Source of the DNA: Polyangia bacterium | Lineage (GTDB): Bacteria; Myxococcota_A; Polyangia; Nannocystales; Nannocystaceae | DNA length: 64,000 nt | Reading direction: 5' to 3' | Assembly (NCBI GenBank): GCA_030424595.1 | Contig: JAUHWG010000036.1 | Coordinates: forward strand, 1 to 64,000 | Shown here: piece by piece, positions 44,625 through 53,451 of the stretch | How positions within the stretch are numbered: position 1 is the stretch's first letter | Layout: each line of letters begins with the position of its first letter | Position numbers and translations under genes: made by a program | The notes under the pieces: model-generated | Database searches by the model: none | Seen by the model: only the letters and a program-made list of their open reading frames with translations | Told to the model about the DNA's origin: nothing

Positions 44625-45884
44625 CTAGTCTTCGAAGCACATCAGGTAGCCGAGATCGTAGCAGTCGCTGGGCTCCGGGAGCTGCGTCCACCAAGTGTCG
44701 ATATGATCGGCTCCGCCGTAATAGGTCATGTGCTCCTCGTCGCCGGCGGTCCAGTCCTCACAGTAGAAGCCCTCGCCAGCTCCTTCACCTGCGGGAGTTG
44801 TACCGGTCCAGAGCGGGACGTTGCCGAGCGCCACTCCGTCAGCCGTGTGCAAGATCGGGCTTGTGAGTTCGCCGTCCGTGAGGTCGTCCCAGTTGTCTGC
44901 GATCGTCGAGCCCTGCGTAGAGACGTAACGGGCGCTCCGTGTCGTGAAACGTGTCGAGGGGCTACCGGTGGAGTCACTGAGCCAGGCCCTATAGCGCGCG
45001 GGGTCGGCGAGATCGTGGATCGCAGCCTGGGTCTTGCACAGGTCGTCTGCGCCCTCTAGGCCGCCTAACGTTGCCTCGTACATGATGTCCGAGACGAAGA
45101 CGGTACGGTCGCGCATGCAGGCGCTGTTACAGCCGTCGTCGTCGGTGGTGTTGCCGTCGTCGCACTCTTCGACGCCCTCATGGAGAACCCCGTCGCCGCA
45201 CTCGGCGATGAAGCAGACCGTCAAGCAGTCATCGCCGTTGTCGTCGTTACCGTCGTCGCACTCCTCCTGGCCCTCGTGGAGGATGCCGTCGCCACAGGCC
45301 GCGTAGGCGCAGGCGTTGGTGCAGCCGTCGCCGTCGACATCGTTGCCGTCATCGCACTCCTCGGCGCCCTGGACAAGCCCGTCGCCGCAGGCGGTGGCCT
45401 TGCACTCGCTGGTGCAGGCGTCGTCCTCGACATCGTTGGCGTCATCGCACTCCTCGCCGAGGTCGGGCTGGACGTCGCCGTCGCCGCAGAAGGGGAGGGG
45501 ATCGCAGAAGATCGAGCAGCCGGGGTTGCCGTCGGCGGGCCAGCGGTTGCTGGCTCCGTCGTCGCAGGCCTCGCCCGGCTGGACAAAACCGTCGCCGCAG
45601 AAGGTGAACTGGCAATTGAGGTCGCAGGCGCCGTTGTTGCTGTTCTGGTTGCCTTCATCGCAGTCTTCGCTGAGCTCGGGCTGGACGAGACCGTCTCCGC
45701 AGACGCCGATCCGGCAGGTCATCGAGCAGGTCGCCGCATCTCCGTTGCCTGCGCCATCGTCGCACTCCTCGCCAGCGTCGGCCTCGTACACGCCGTTGCC
45801 GCAGACCCCGAGGTAGGGGTTGGGCTCGGTGCAGGAGGTGAAGCTGAGGAGGAGCAGCGCCACGGTGGGGATGAAGACGCGCAT
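44625..45884 (-). CDS. DUF4215-repeat lipoprotein with lectin-like head, paralogue
   Basis: From ATG 45884 the product is 419 residues. The signal peptide ends TSC with a lipobox-like Cys. Unlike its relatives it lacks the Ser/Thr linker: about seven DUF4215 repeats (CGDGLVQ...ECDDGNDVDGDGC) begin at once. The head starts LGGLEGADDLCKTQAA and ends SDCYDLGYLMC, paralogous to those at 43500 and 15789. It is the first gene of a likely two-gene operon. A TTG at 45905 is an alternative start. Confidence 0.8.
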   Translation of the reverse strand: MRVFIPTVALLLLSFTSCTEPNPYLGVCGNGVYEADAGEECDDGAGNGDAATCSMTCRIGVCGDGLVQPELSEDCDEGNQNSNNGACDLNCQFTFCGDGFVQPGEACDDGASNRWPADGNPGCSIFCDPLPFCGDGDVQPDLGEECDDANDVEDDACTSECKATACGDGLVQGAEECDDGNDVDGDGCTNACAYAACGDGILHEGQEECDDGNDDNGDDCLTVCFIAECGDGVLHEGVEECDDGNTTDDDGCNSACMRDRTVFVSDIMYEATLGGLEGADDLCKTQAAIHDLADPARYRAWLSDSTGSPSTRFTTRSARYVSTQGSTIADNWDDLTDGELTSPILHTADGVALGNVPLWTGTTPAGEGAGEGFYCEDWTAGDEEHMTYYGGADHIDTWWTQLPEPSDCYDLGYLMCFED

Positions 45885-46055
45885 CGAGGTGATGGTAGAC
45901 CGCAAAAGGCGGCCTGCGAGCGGGGTCGTGACGCGTCAGACGTGTCTTCGACCACACATACGAGTCTGCTGCACTGAATCCGAAAAAATCACCGCGGCGC
46001 GATGGGCGCATTATAGGAGGGGGATCCCTGGCTCTGATGGACAAGCAGAGCAGGA

Positions 46056-46514
46056 CTACTCGACATCAAGATCATCTAGCTTCACCCAGGCTTGAGGCAG
46101 CTTGACCCCTTGCTCAGAGAGTCTCGATCGAATCGCCTCGAACTGCTGGTGAATCTTGCTCTCGAGAAGTTCTGGTCTCCTTCGAAGGAGTTGCTCGACA
46201 TCTTCGGTGGAGTGGCCCTGGTGAGTCATTCCCTGGACGACATGAGCCTTGGCTCCCCGTGCGACTGCGAGATCCAGCTCGCGAGCGCACTTGGCGAGGA
46301 TGTGTTCGACTGTCCCCTCGCGTCCGTTGTTCCAGAGTATGAGAGAGTCGATAAATCTGTGGGGCCGCTTCGGATCAAAGGGCGGGAGGCCGAGCAGCGC
46401 TTGGAGCTCACCGACGATCTCCTCGACGAGCTCGCGTCGTTTGGCCTCGCGACCACGCTCCTCCTTGATCTTGGCGTTGCGGCCCTCGATCTGCTCATCT
46501 GGCTCTCGAGCTGA
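46056..46514 (-). pseudogene. 5'-truncated coding remnant without start codon
   Basis: A minus-strand frame is open from 46514 to the stop at 46056-46058 and reads as real protein (EIVGELQALLGLPPFDPKRP, RFIDSLILWNNGREGTVEHI, RSRLSEQGVKLPQAWVKLDD). It has no ATG, GTG or TTG before an internal Met near residue 100, and a TAA closes it directly upstream at 46515-46517. The N-terminal part of the gene is therefore missing, or a frameshift separates it from an ATG nearby. GC is lower than in neighbours. No family was recognised. Confidence 0.5.
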
Positions 46515-46617
46515 TTACGCTCTATCTGGGAGCTTGAGCCCCCGGCGGCGCCGGGCTCGTCGACGACCTGGAGGATCGTCGTCTCGCGGATCGGCGACCG
46601 TTTCGGCTGATGCTCGA

Positions 46618-46646
46618 AGAGCCGGCGCCATCGCGGCGCCGGCTCT
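46618..46646. terminator. 12-bp perfect hairpin
   Basis: agagccggcgcc (46618-46629) pairs perfectly with ggcgccggctct (46635-46646), loop atcgc, followed on the plus strand by cttctgtctc. It lies 34 bp past the stop of the minus-strand propeller lipoprotein and can act in either direction. Confidence 0.65.
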
Positions 46647-46679
46647 CTTCTGTCTCATCCGCGGACAGGCTGAGCGTCG

Positions 46680-48359
46680 CTACTGGGGCACGACCTGGAG
46701 GGCGAGGGCGGTGCCGGTCATGTCCGAGTAGGTGTACGGATAGACCAGGCCGGTGACCTCGTCGACGACCTGGTAGGTCTCAGGGTCGATCTTGAAGGCC
46801 TTGTTGGCGGTACGGTCGACGAGCCAGACGAAGCCCTCGATGTCAATGCTCACACCCCACGGGTTGGAGCAGCCGGGGACCGGGATGTTGTTATTGACAT
46901 AGGTCTTGGTCTCCATGTCGATGTGGACGAGCCGGCAGCCGCTGGAGCCCGCGCCCCAGACGTTGCCGTTGGCGTCGGCCATGATGCCGTTGACCCTGGA
47001 GCCGCCTGCGTTGCCGATGTTGGACCAGATGTTGGTCTCGTGGTCCCAGTGGTAGACCGCGTTGCCGCCGCAGGAGCCGACCCACATGTCGCCCTTCGAG
47101 TCGAGGGTCATGCCGTATTTGCAGCCCGCCGGGATCCCGAGGTTGGTGATCTCGAGGGTTTGGGCGTCGATCTTGATGACGGGGTTGGAGCTGAGCCCGG
47201 AGGCGTAGAAGTTGCCGTCGGCGTCGACGGCCCCACCGTAGGGGCTGTAGCCAGAGCCCCAGGGGAAGGTGACCTCGTCCAGGGTCGTGCCGGTCTCGCC
47301 GTCGACGCGCTCAAAGTGGGCCGTGTTCCCCTGGTCCTTCCAGCCGAACCAGAGGCGCTGGGGCGGGTACTCACAGGTGTCGGGATCGGGCTTGACGCCC
47401 TCCCAGGCCGTAGCTCGCGGCCCGTAGCCGTAGCTCGGTGAGGGGATGTCCTTGGTCCAGACGAGGCACTCATCCTCGCCGAGGGGCTTGATGTCATTGG
47501 GGCCGCTGGAGGTCGTGATCATCCCGTCATTGTTGGCGTCGATGCAATTCTCCTCGCGGGCGGCGATCTTCGTGACCGCGCCGGGGTGACGGCTGGAGAC
47601 CGCGACATCGCCGAGGAGGTTGACGGAGGTGCGCGAAGGGGAGCCGCCGGCGACGCGGTAGCGACCCATCTCGACGCCCGACTTGGTGTCGATCTTGGAC
47701 ACCGTGTTCTCGTTCGAGTTGGCGATCCAGATGAAGGAGAGGACCTCGTCCTGGCCCATGCCCTCCTGCTCTTCGCAGGGGACCTTCTCGCAGGCGTTGG
47801 AGCAGAAGTCCTTGTCGAAGTCGTTGCCGTCGTCACAGGCCTCGACGCCGGCTTGAACGACGCCGTCACCGCAGGAGGCGGCGAGGCAGGAGCTCAGGCA
47901 ATCGTCGGTGTCGTCGTCGTTGCCGTCGTCGCACTCCTCGCCCCCCTCGACGACGCCGTCGCCGCAGACAGGATCGTCGGGCCCGGTGGTGGTGGTGGTC
48001 GACGTCGAGCTGTCGGTGACGCCCATCGTCGTGGTCGGGTCGGTCGTGGTCGGATCCGTCGTCGTCGTCGCGGTGGCGGTGGCGGTGTCTGTCTCGGGGC
48101 TGGTCGTGTCGGTGGTCGAGGTGCTGTCGGAGTCTGACATCGACCCGCCGACCGTGTCCGTCGTCCCCTGGGTCGCGCTGGCGGAGGCGCTGGCGGAGGC
48201 GCTGGCGGAGGCGCTGGCGGTCTCGCTGGTGGCCGCGGTGCTGGTCTCACTCTCACCGGCGGTCGCCGAGTCATCACCACTGCAGGCGAGACCGGCGGTC
48301 ATCAGCCCCAAGCTCGCCCAAGCAACCCTACGAAACGTCTTCACTCGTGTCCTAAACAT
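46680..48359 (-). CDS. DUF4215 lipoprotein with Vgb/NHL-type beta-propeller
   Basis: A 559-residue lipoprotein. The signal ends AGLAC. The linker (27-128) has an (SA)n run encoded by 12-bp repeats, plus Thr/Asp stretches. Two DUF4215 repeats follow (CGDGVVEGGEECDDGN; CGDGVVQAGVEACDDGN). Residues 205-559 form a propeller like virginiamycin-B-lyase/NHL proteins, with blades such as GGAVDADGNFYASG, GMTLDSKGDMWVG and GIMADANGNVWGAG. The lyase active site cannot be confirmed. It is probably a surface ligand-binding protein. Confidence 0.78.
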   Translation of the reverse strand: MFRTRVKTFRRVAWASLGLMTAGLACSGDDSATAGESETSTAATSETASASASASASASASATQGTTDTVGGSMSDSDSTSTTDTTSPETDTATATATTTTDPTTTDPTTTMGVTDSSTSTTTTTGPDDPVCGDGVVEGGEECDDGNDDDTDDCLSSCLAASCGDGVVQAGVEACDDGNDFDKDFCSNACEKVPCEEQEGMGQDEVLSFIWIANSNENTVSKIDTKSGVEMGRYRVAGGSPSRTSVNLLGDVAVSSRHPGAVTKIAAREENCIDANNDGMITTSSGPNDIKPLGEDECLVWTKDIPSPSYGYGPRATAWEGVKPDPDTCEYPPQRLWFGWKDQGNTAHFERVDGETGTTLDEVTFPWGSGYSPYGGAVDADGNFYASGLSSNPVIKIDAQTLEITNLGIPAGCKYGMTLDSKGDMWVGSCGGNAVYHWDHETNIWSNIGNAGGSRVNGIMADANGNVWGAGSSGCRLVHIDMETKTYVNNNIPVPGCSNPWGVSIDIEGFVWLVDRTANKAFKIDPETYQVVDEVTGLVYPYTYSDMTGTALALQVVPQ

Positions 48360-48465
48360 GATGCTCTGAGCATAGGTCAGCCCCGTGAAAACCCGTAGGC
48401 GCGAGGGGCCAAAAGGGGGGGATTCTCCTGGGTCGGTCGCGGAGCCGAGCGCGGAGTCGAGAGGT

Positions 48466-48481
48466 CCGCGCGAAAGCGCGG
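48466..48481 (-). terminator. GNRA-capped hairpin past response-regulator gene
   Basis: ccgcgc (48466-48471) pairs with gcgcgg (48476-48481) around a gaaa loop. It lies about 60 bp past the minus-strand response-regulator stop codon. A short stable hairpin; the terminator role is inferred. Confidence 0.35.
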
Positions 48482-48542
48482 CTGGGATGACGTCTCCCCG
48501 CCCGGCCTGCTAGGAGCCGACGGGACTCTCACCACCGGCTCT

Positions 48543-49757
48543 TTAGGGGGTGCACTCGTTGAGGTTCAGCCGGAGCATCCCTAGCTGGACGTTCTCGCGG
48601 CTCGTCGTCACGAAGAGGAAGCGAGCGGGGTTTCGCGAGTAGAGGCGGAGAATGTGCATGTGGCGCTTGGTCGTGACGATGATGTCCTCGACCGTGCTGC
48701 TGTTCTCGCTCTCCGCGGAGGCGACCATGCGCAGGTTGTGCCAGGCGAAGTCGAGGTTGGTCGCGAGGCCCCGGGTCCCGAGGGCCTGCCCGGTGTCTCC
48801 GTCGAAGAGGGTCACCCCGACCACGCCGCTGAGCGACGCCACCCGGTCGAGGTTCTCGTCGATCTCCTGCTGCAGCGCGGGGCTTAGCATCATCGCCGAC
48901 TCGTCCCGGGGCGCCGCGTCGTCGGCGGTCGAGGGGCGGTGAGAGGCGTCTGAGCCCGCGTCGGGCCTCACCTCGGCGAGGTCGAGGAGGAAGCCGCCGC
49001 TGTACTCCCGGTTCTCAGGCGAGAAGATGATCGTCGGCGACTTGAGCTTGCGGATCGACTCACACTTCGCGCGGATCCATCGCCGCATCTGCTCGCGCAG
49101 GGCATCGTGGTCGATCAATCCCCAGTCGACCAGCACCTCGGCGAAGTTCTTCCCGGTCGCGTAGCACTCTTCGAGGACGGCGTGGATGTCATCTCGGTCG
49201 ATCGACGGCTCCGAGGCGAGCATCGCCAGGAGCGAGCCCGGCTCGCTAGAGATGTGCGCCCAGGCGATCTTGCCGTGATAGATCATGATGCGACCGATGA
49301 CGTTGCCGGAGCGGACCATGAGGTCGCCACCTCCGGCCGCGCAGGCCTCCTCGAGCGCGGAGTCAAAGGTCTGTTTCGGGGCGTGCGCTCCGATGACGCG
49401 CTCGGCGACCCGGAGCCGAGAGGTCATCTCCTGCGGCCTGAAGGGCTTGGTGATGAAGTCGTCGGCGCCTGCCTGATAGCCGAGGGCGATGTCTCGGTGT
49501 TTGGCCCGGGCGCTGATGATCACGACGTATATGTAGTCATCACGCTCGAGTGCGCGGATTCTCCGGCACAGCTCCAGCCCCTCGATCCCGGGCATGATCC
49601 AGTCGAGGAACATGACCCTCGGGGGATCTTCGCCAGTGGCGATCCTCCAGGCGCTGTCGCCATCGCCGACCACGGTGCACTCGTGTCCGGCCCGCTCAAT
49701 GATCGACCTGAGCACCTTGGCGGAGAGGGGATCATCATCCGCGACGAGAACCTTCAT
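48543..49757 (-). CDS. Response regulator: REC-PATAN(DUF4388)-Roadblock/LC7
   Basis: From ATG 49757 the product is 404 residues. Residues 1-122 are a receiver domain with acidic pocket VADDDP, phosphoacceptor Asp52 (MFLDWIMPG) and Lys in ITKPF. Residues 130-270 resemble the PATAN/DUF4388 module (GRIMIYHGKIAWAH). Residues 290-404 resemble a Roadblock/LC7 domain (LSGVVGVTLFDGDTG, TTKRHMHILRLY), like MglB-type GTPase-activating partners. This suggests a link between phosphorelay and small GTPase or polarity control, as in myxobacterial motility. No kinase or GTPase gene is adjacent. Confidence 0.75.
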   Translation of the reverse strand: MKVLVADDDPLSAKVLRSIIERAGHECTVVGDGDSAWRIATGEDPPRVMFLDWIMPGIEGLELCRRIRALERDDYIYVVIISARAKHRDIALGYQAGADDFITKPFRPQEMTSRLRVAERVIGAHAPKQTFDSALEEACAAGGGDLMVRSGNVIGRIMIYHGKIAWAHISSEPGSLLAMLASEPSIDRDDIHAVLEECYATGKNFAEVLVDWGLIDHDALREQMRRWIRAKCESIRKLKSPTIIFSPENREYSGGFLLDLAEVRPDAGSDASHRPSTADDAAPRDESAMMLSPALQQEIDENLDRVASLSGVVGVTLFDGDTGQALGTRGLATNLDFAWHNLRMVASAESENSSTVEDIIVTTKRHMHILRLYSRNPARFLFVTTSRENVQLGMLRLNLNECTP

Positions 49758-49983
49758 AGCCAGCTCGCTCGTGATGAGCCTAGCACGGCTCGGATGGCTC
49801 GGATGCCCGCACAAGCGGCGCCCGAGCGCTCCTCGAGCGGGCGATGGTGAGCTGTTCAGAGGCGCGTGTGCGCGTGATCGCGAGGAGCGGCGATAGCCGG
49901 TCCCCGAGAGAAGACGTCGAAGGTCGATACGAAGGCAGCCTCTGTGGTGAGTCGGCGAGCGCGGTCGCGGATGGCCAAGGGCG

Positions 49984-51246
<1,263 letters not shown>

Positions 51247-51610
51247 CGCCGCGGAGGATAGTCCTCGGGGACCGGCGGCGGCTGCGAAATTGCGCGCTCA
51301 GGCGTGAGCTGGCACCGGGCGCGGGAGTCCTCTGCGGTCTTGAAATCGCGCCCTTCGCCGCGTTCATCGACCGCCCAGGCTGGGCGCTCGCCCGCTCACC
51401 CGTCGTGAGAACGCCGAGCGACGGGGGATGCGGGCGGCCGGCGAGGTGCGAGGCCTGCGGGCCCGGACTCGGCCCGAGAGCGCGGGTATATACAGGTCTC
51501 TTAAGACAGGTTTAACGGGGCTGACCTTGGCCGCGTAGCTGCGCATTTTCGCCGGGTGACGACGCTGCTCTGGGCTTGATCCCGCGGAGGCAAACCCCTA
51601 GCGTGCTCTC
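51247..51610. other. Intergenic region with AT-rich promoter-like tract
   Basis: This gap separates divergent genes. The stretch at about 51486-51516 (gtatatacaggtctcttaag and following) is AT-rich with the palindrome tcttaaga, an unusual composition here, and is a plausible promoter or operator for the plus-strand oxidase-like gene starting at 51611. Nothing else is recognised. Confidence 0.35.
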
Positions 51611-53104
51611 ATGGTTATTTCAGCGGCCCGAGTGCGCTCTCTCGGGACTCTCACGGTGCTCAGCTTGGGGCTCCTCGCCTGCGGCGGGGATGACAGCTCT
51701 AGCGCGGCGACGGCCGGGTCGACCGGGACGACGACGATGACCTCGGACACCGAGGCGACGAGCGGCACGGACAGCGAGACGGGCGAGGCGCTCGCGCCGA
51801 CCTGGTATCAGGAGGTCGCGCCCCTGATCGCCGCGAAGTGCGACGGTTGCCATATCGACGGCGGGATCGCGCCGTTCTCGCTGACGACCTACGAGGCGGC
51901 GAAGGGCTGGGCCCCGCTCCTCGCGGACACGGTCGAGGCCGGGACCATGCCGCCCTTCCTCGCCGACGACACCGACGAGTGTCAGCCGCGCTTCGGCTGG
52001 AAGGACGATCTCCGGCTCAGCGACGAGGAGCAGGCGCTGATCCGGGCCTGGGCCGACGCGGGCGCACCCGAGGGGGATCCGAGCGCAGCGGCGCCGCTCC
52101 CCGAGCCGCCGAAGATCGGCCTCGACGACGCGGACGAGCGCCTCACCATCCCCAGCGGGGTGACGATCGACGGCAAGGAGGATCGCTTCATCTGTTTCTC
52201 GGTCGACCCCGGCAACGGTGTGCTCGACCAGTGGATCAGCGCCTTCCAGATCAACGCCGGCAACTCGAAGATCGTCCACCACGTCCTGGTCTACATCGAC
52301 GAGGACGCCGCGTCGGTCGACGTCGCCGATGAGAACGGCCAGTTCGACTGCTTCGGCGACGCGGGGGTCGACGGCAACGTCTCCTTGATGGGCGCCTGGG
52401 CCCCGGGGATGGCCGCCTTTCGTGCGCCCGACGACGTCGCCTACCGGGTCCCGGCCGGCGCGCGCTTGATCTTCAACATGCACTACCACCCGACCGGCTC
52501 CGGGCCGGAGGTGGACGACTCGACCTCGATCGACCTCAAGTACTTCGAGGGGCTGCCGAATTACGTCGGGATCCTCTCCTTCGCCGGCAATGACAGCAAG
52601 GCGCGGGCGGACGGGACGGGGCTTCAGCCTGGGCCCAACGATGACGGCGGCGAGCCGGTCTTCAAGATCCCCGCCGGGGTCGCGGACCACGAGGAGTCGA
52701 TGGTCGTGAAGATCGGCGAGGACTTCCCGGACGTCCGGATCTTCGCCGCGGGATCGCACATGCACTACGTCGGCACCGACCTGCGGGTGCGGATCAAGCG
52801 GGCGAACCCGAAGCCGGACGAGCCGGCCGAGGAGTGCCTGGTCCACACGCCGACCTGGGACTTCTCGTGGCAGCGGGTCTACCAGTACGACGCCGGGCTC
52901 GACGAGGTGCCGGTGGCGCGCGCGGGCGATGAGATCCTCGTCGACTGCAAGTACGACAACTCGCTCGGCAACCCCTTTGTCATGCGGGCGCTCGCCGAGC
53001 AGGGCCTCGACGCGCCGGTCGACGTCTACCTCGGCGAGGAGACCCTCGACGAGATGTGCCTCGGGATCTTCGGGATCGCGGTCAAGCTGAGCGACGTTCT
53101 CTAG
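51611..53104 (+). CDS. Cytochrome c / copper type II monooxygenase-like lipoprotein
   Basis: A 497-residue lipoprotein (lipobox LLAC, Cys24) with a short Ser/Thr linker. One c-type haem site, CDGCH (77-81), lies in a small domain. Residues 175-495 match copper type II ascorbate-dependent monooxygenases (PHM/DBH-like). All copper ligands can be placed: H223 and H224 (IVHHVLVY) with H291 or H293 (MHYHPTG) for one site, and H383/H385 (GSHMHYVG) with M482 (DEMCLG) for the other. The haem may feed electrons in place of ascorbate. The substrate is unknown. The stop codon lies inside a palindromic repeat. Confidence 0.85.
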   Translation: MVISAARVRSLGTLTVLSLGLLACGGDDSSSAATAGSTGTTTMTSDTEATSGTDSETGEALAPTWYQEVAPLIAAKCDGCHIDGGIAPFSLTTYEAAKGWAPLLADTVEAGTMPPFLADDTDECQPRFGWKDDLRLSDEEQALIRAWADAGAPEGDPSAAAPLPEPPKIGLDDADERLTIPSGVTIDGKEDRFICFSVDPGNGVLDQWISAFQINAGNSKIVHHVLVYIDEDAASVDVADENGQFDCFGDAGVDGNVSLMGAWAPGMAAFRAPDDVAYRVPAGARLIFNMHYHPTGSGPEVDDSTSIDLKYFEGLPNYVGILSFAGNDSKARADGTGLQPGPNDDGGEPVFKIPAGVADHEESMVVKIGEDFPDVRIFAAGSHMHYVGTDLRVRIKRANPKPDEPAEECLVHTPTWDFSWQRVYQYDAGLDEVPVARAGDEILVDCKYDNSLGNPFVMRALAEQGLDAPVDVYLGEETLDEMCLGIFGIAVKLSDVL

Positions 53105-53165
53105 CAGGCCCACATGCGGGGCAGGCCCGCACCACCGCTCGACCAAGATCGCGTTTGGAGATGGA
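53101..53165 (-). repeat. Interspersed palindromic repeat C, copy 2
   Basis: This is the reverse-orientation copy of 26041-26105, about 85 percent identical over 65 bp without gaps. It overlaps the last bases and stop codon of the copper-monooxygenase-like gene and contains a hairpin tgcggg-gcagg-cccgca, so it could also serve as its terminator. Confidence 0.7.
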
Positions 53166-53170
53166 CACTC

Positions 53171-53240
53171 GCGGGTCGTCGCGGGTCGTCGCGGGTCGTC
53201 GCGGGTCGTCGCGGGTCGTCGCGGGTCGTCGCGGGTCGTC
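53171..53240. repeat. 10-bp tandem repeat (gcgggtcgtc x 7)
   Basis: Seven exact copies of gcgggtcgtc fill 53171-53240, followed by a degenerate eighth. The array starts six bases after the palindromic repeat and about 210 bp before the Ser/Thr kinase start, within its probable promoter region. Exact identity of all units suggests recent expansion. Confidence 0.9.
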
Positions 53241-53451
53241 GTGGGCGTTTTCGCGTCGTCGCGTGTTCGCGGTCGAACGCCTGCGCGCCCGTCGACCGCG
53301 GCCTCGGGGGAGCCCGGTGCGGCGCCTCTGCCCATCGCGCCCTCGAGCTGGGGGCGCTTGGCGGGGCGGCGCCACCGGCGGACCCTCCCCGTCGGGTCGG
53401 CGCACGAGCGGTTGACCCGGTGGCCGCCGCTCGATACTGGAGGAGAGCCCG

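Noticed and set aside
53171..53240. CRISPR array
   Set aside because: Units are only 10 bp, contiguous and without spacers; no cas genes are nearby.
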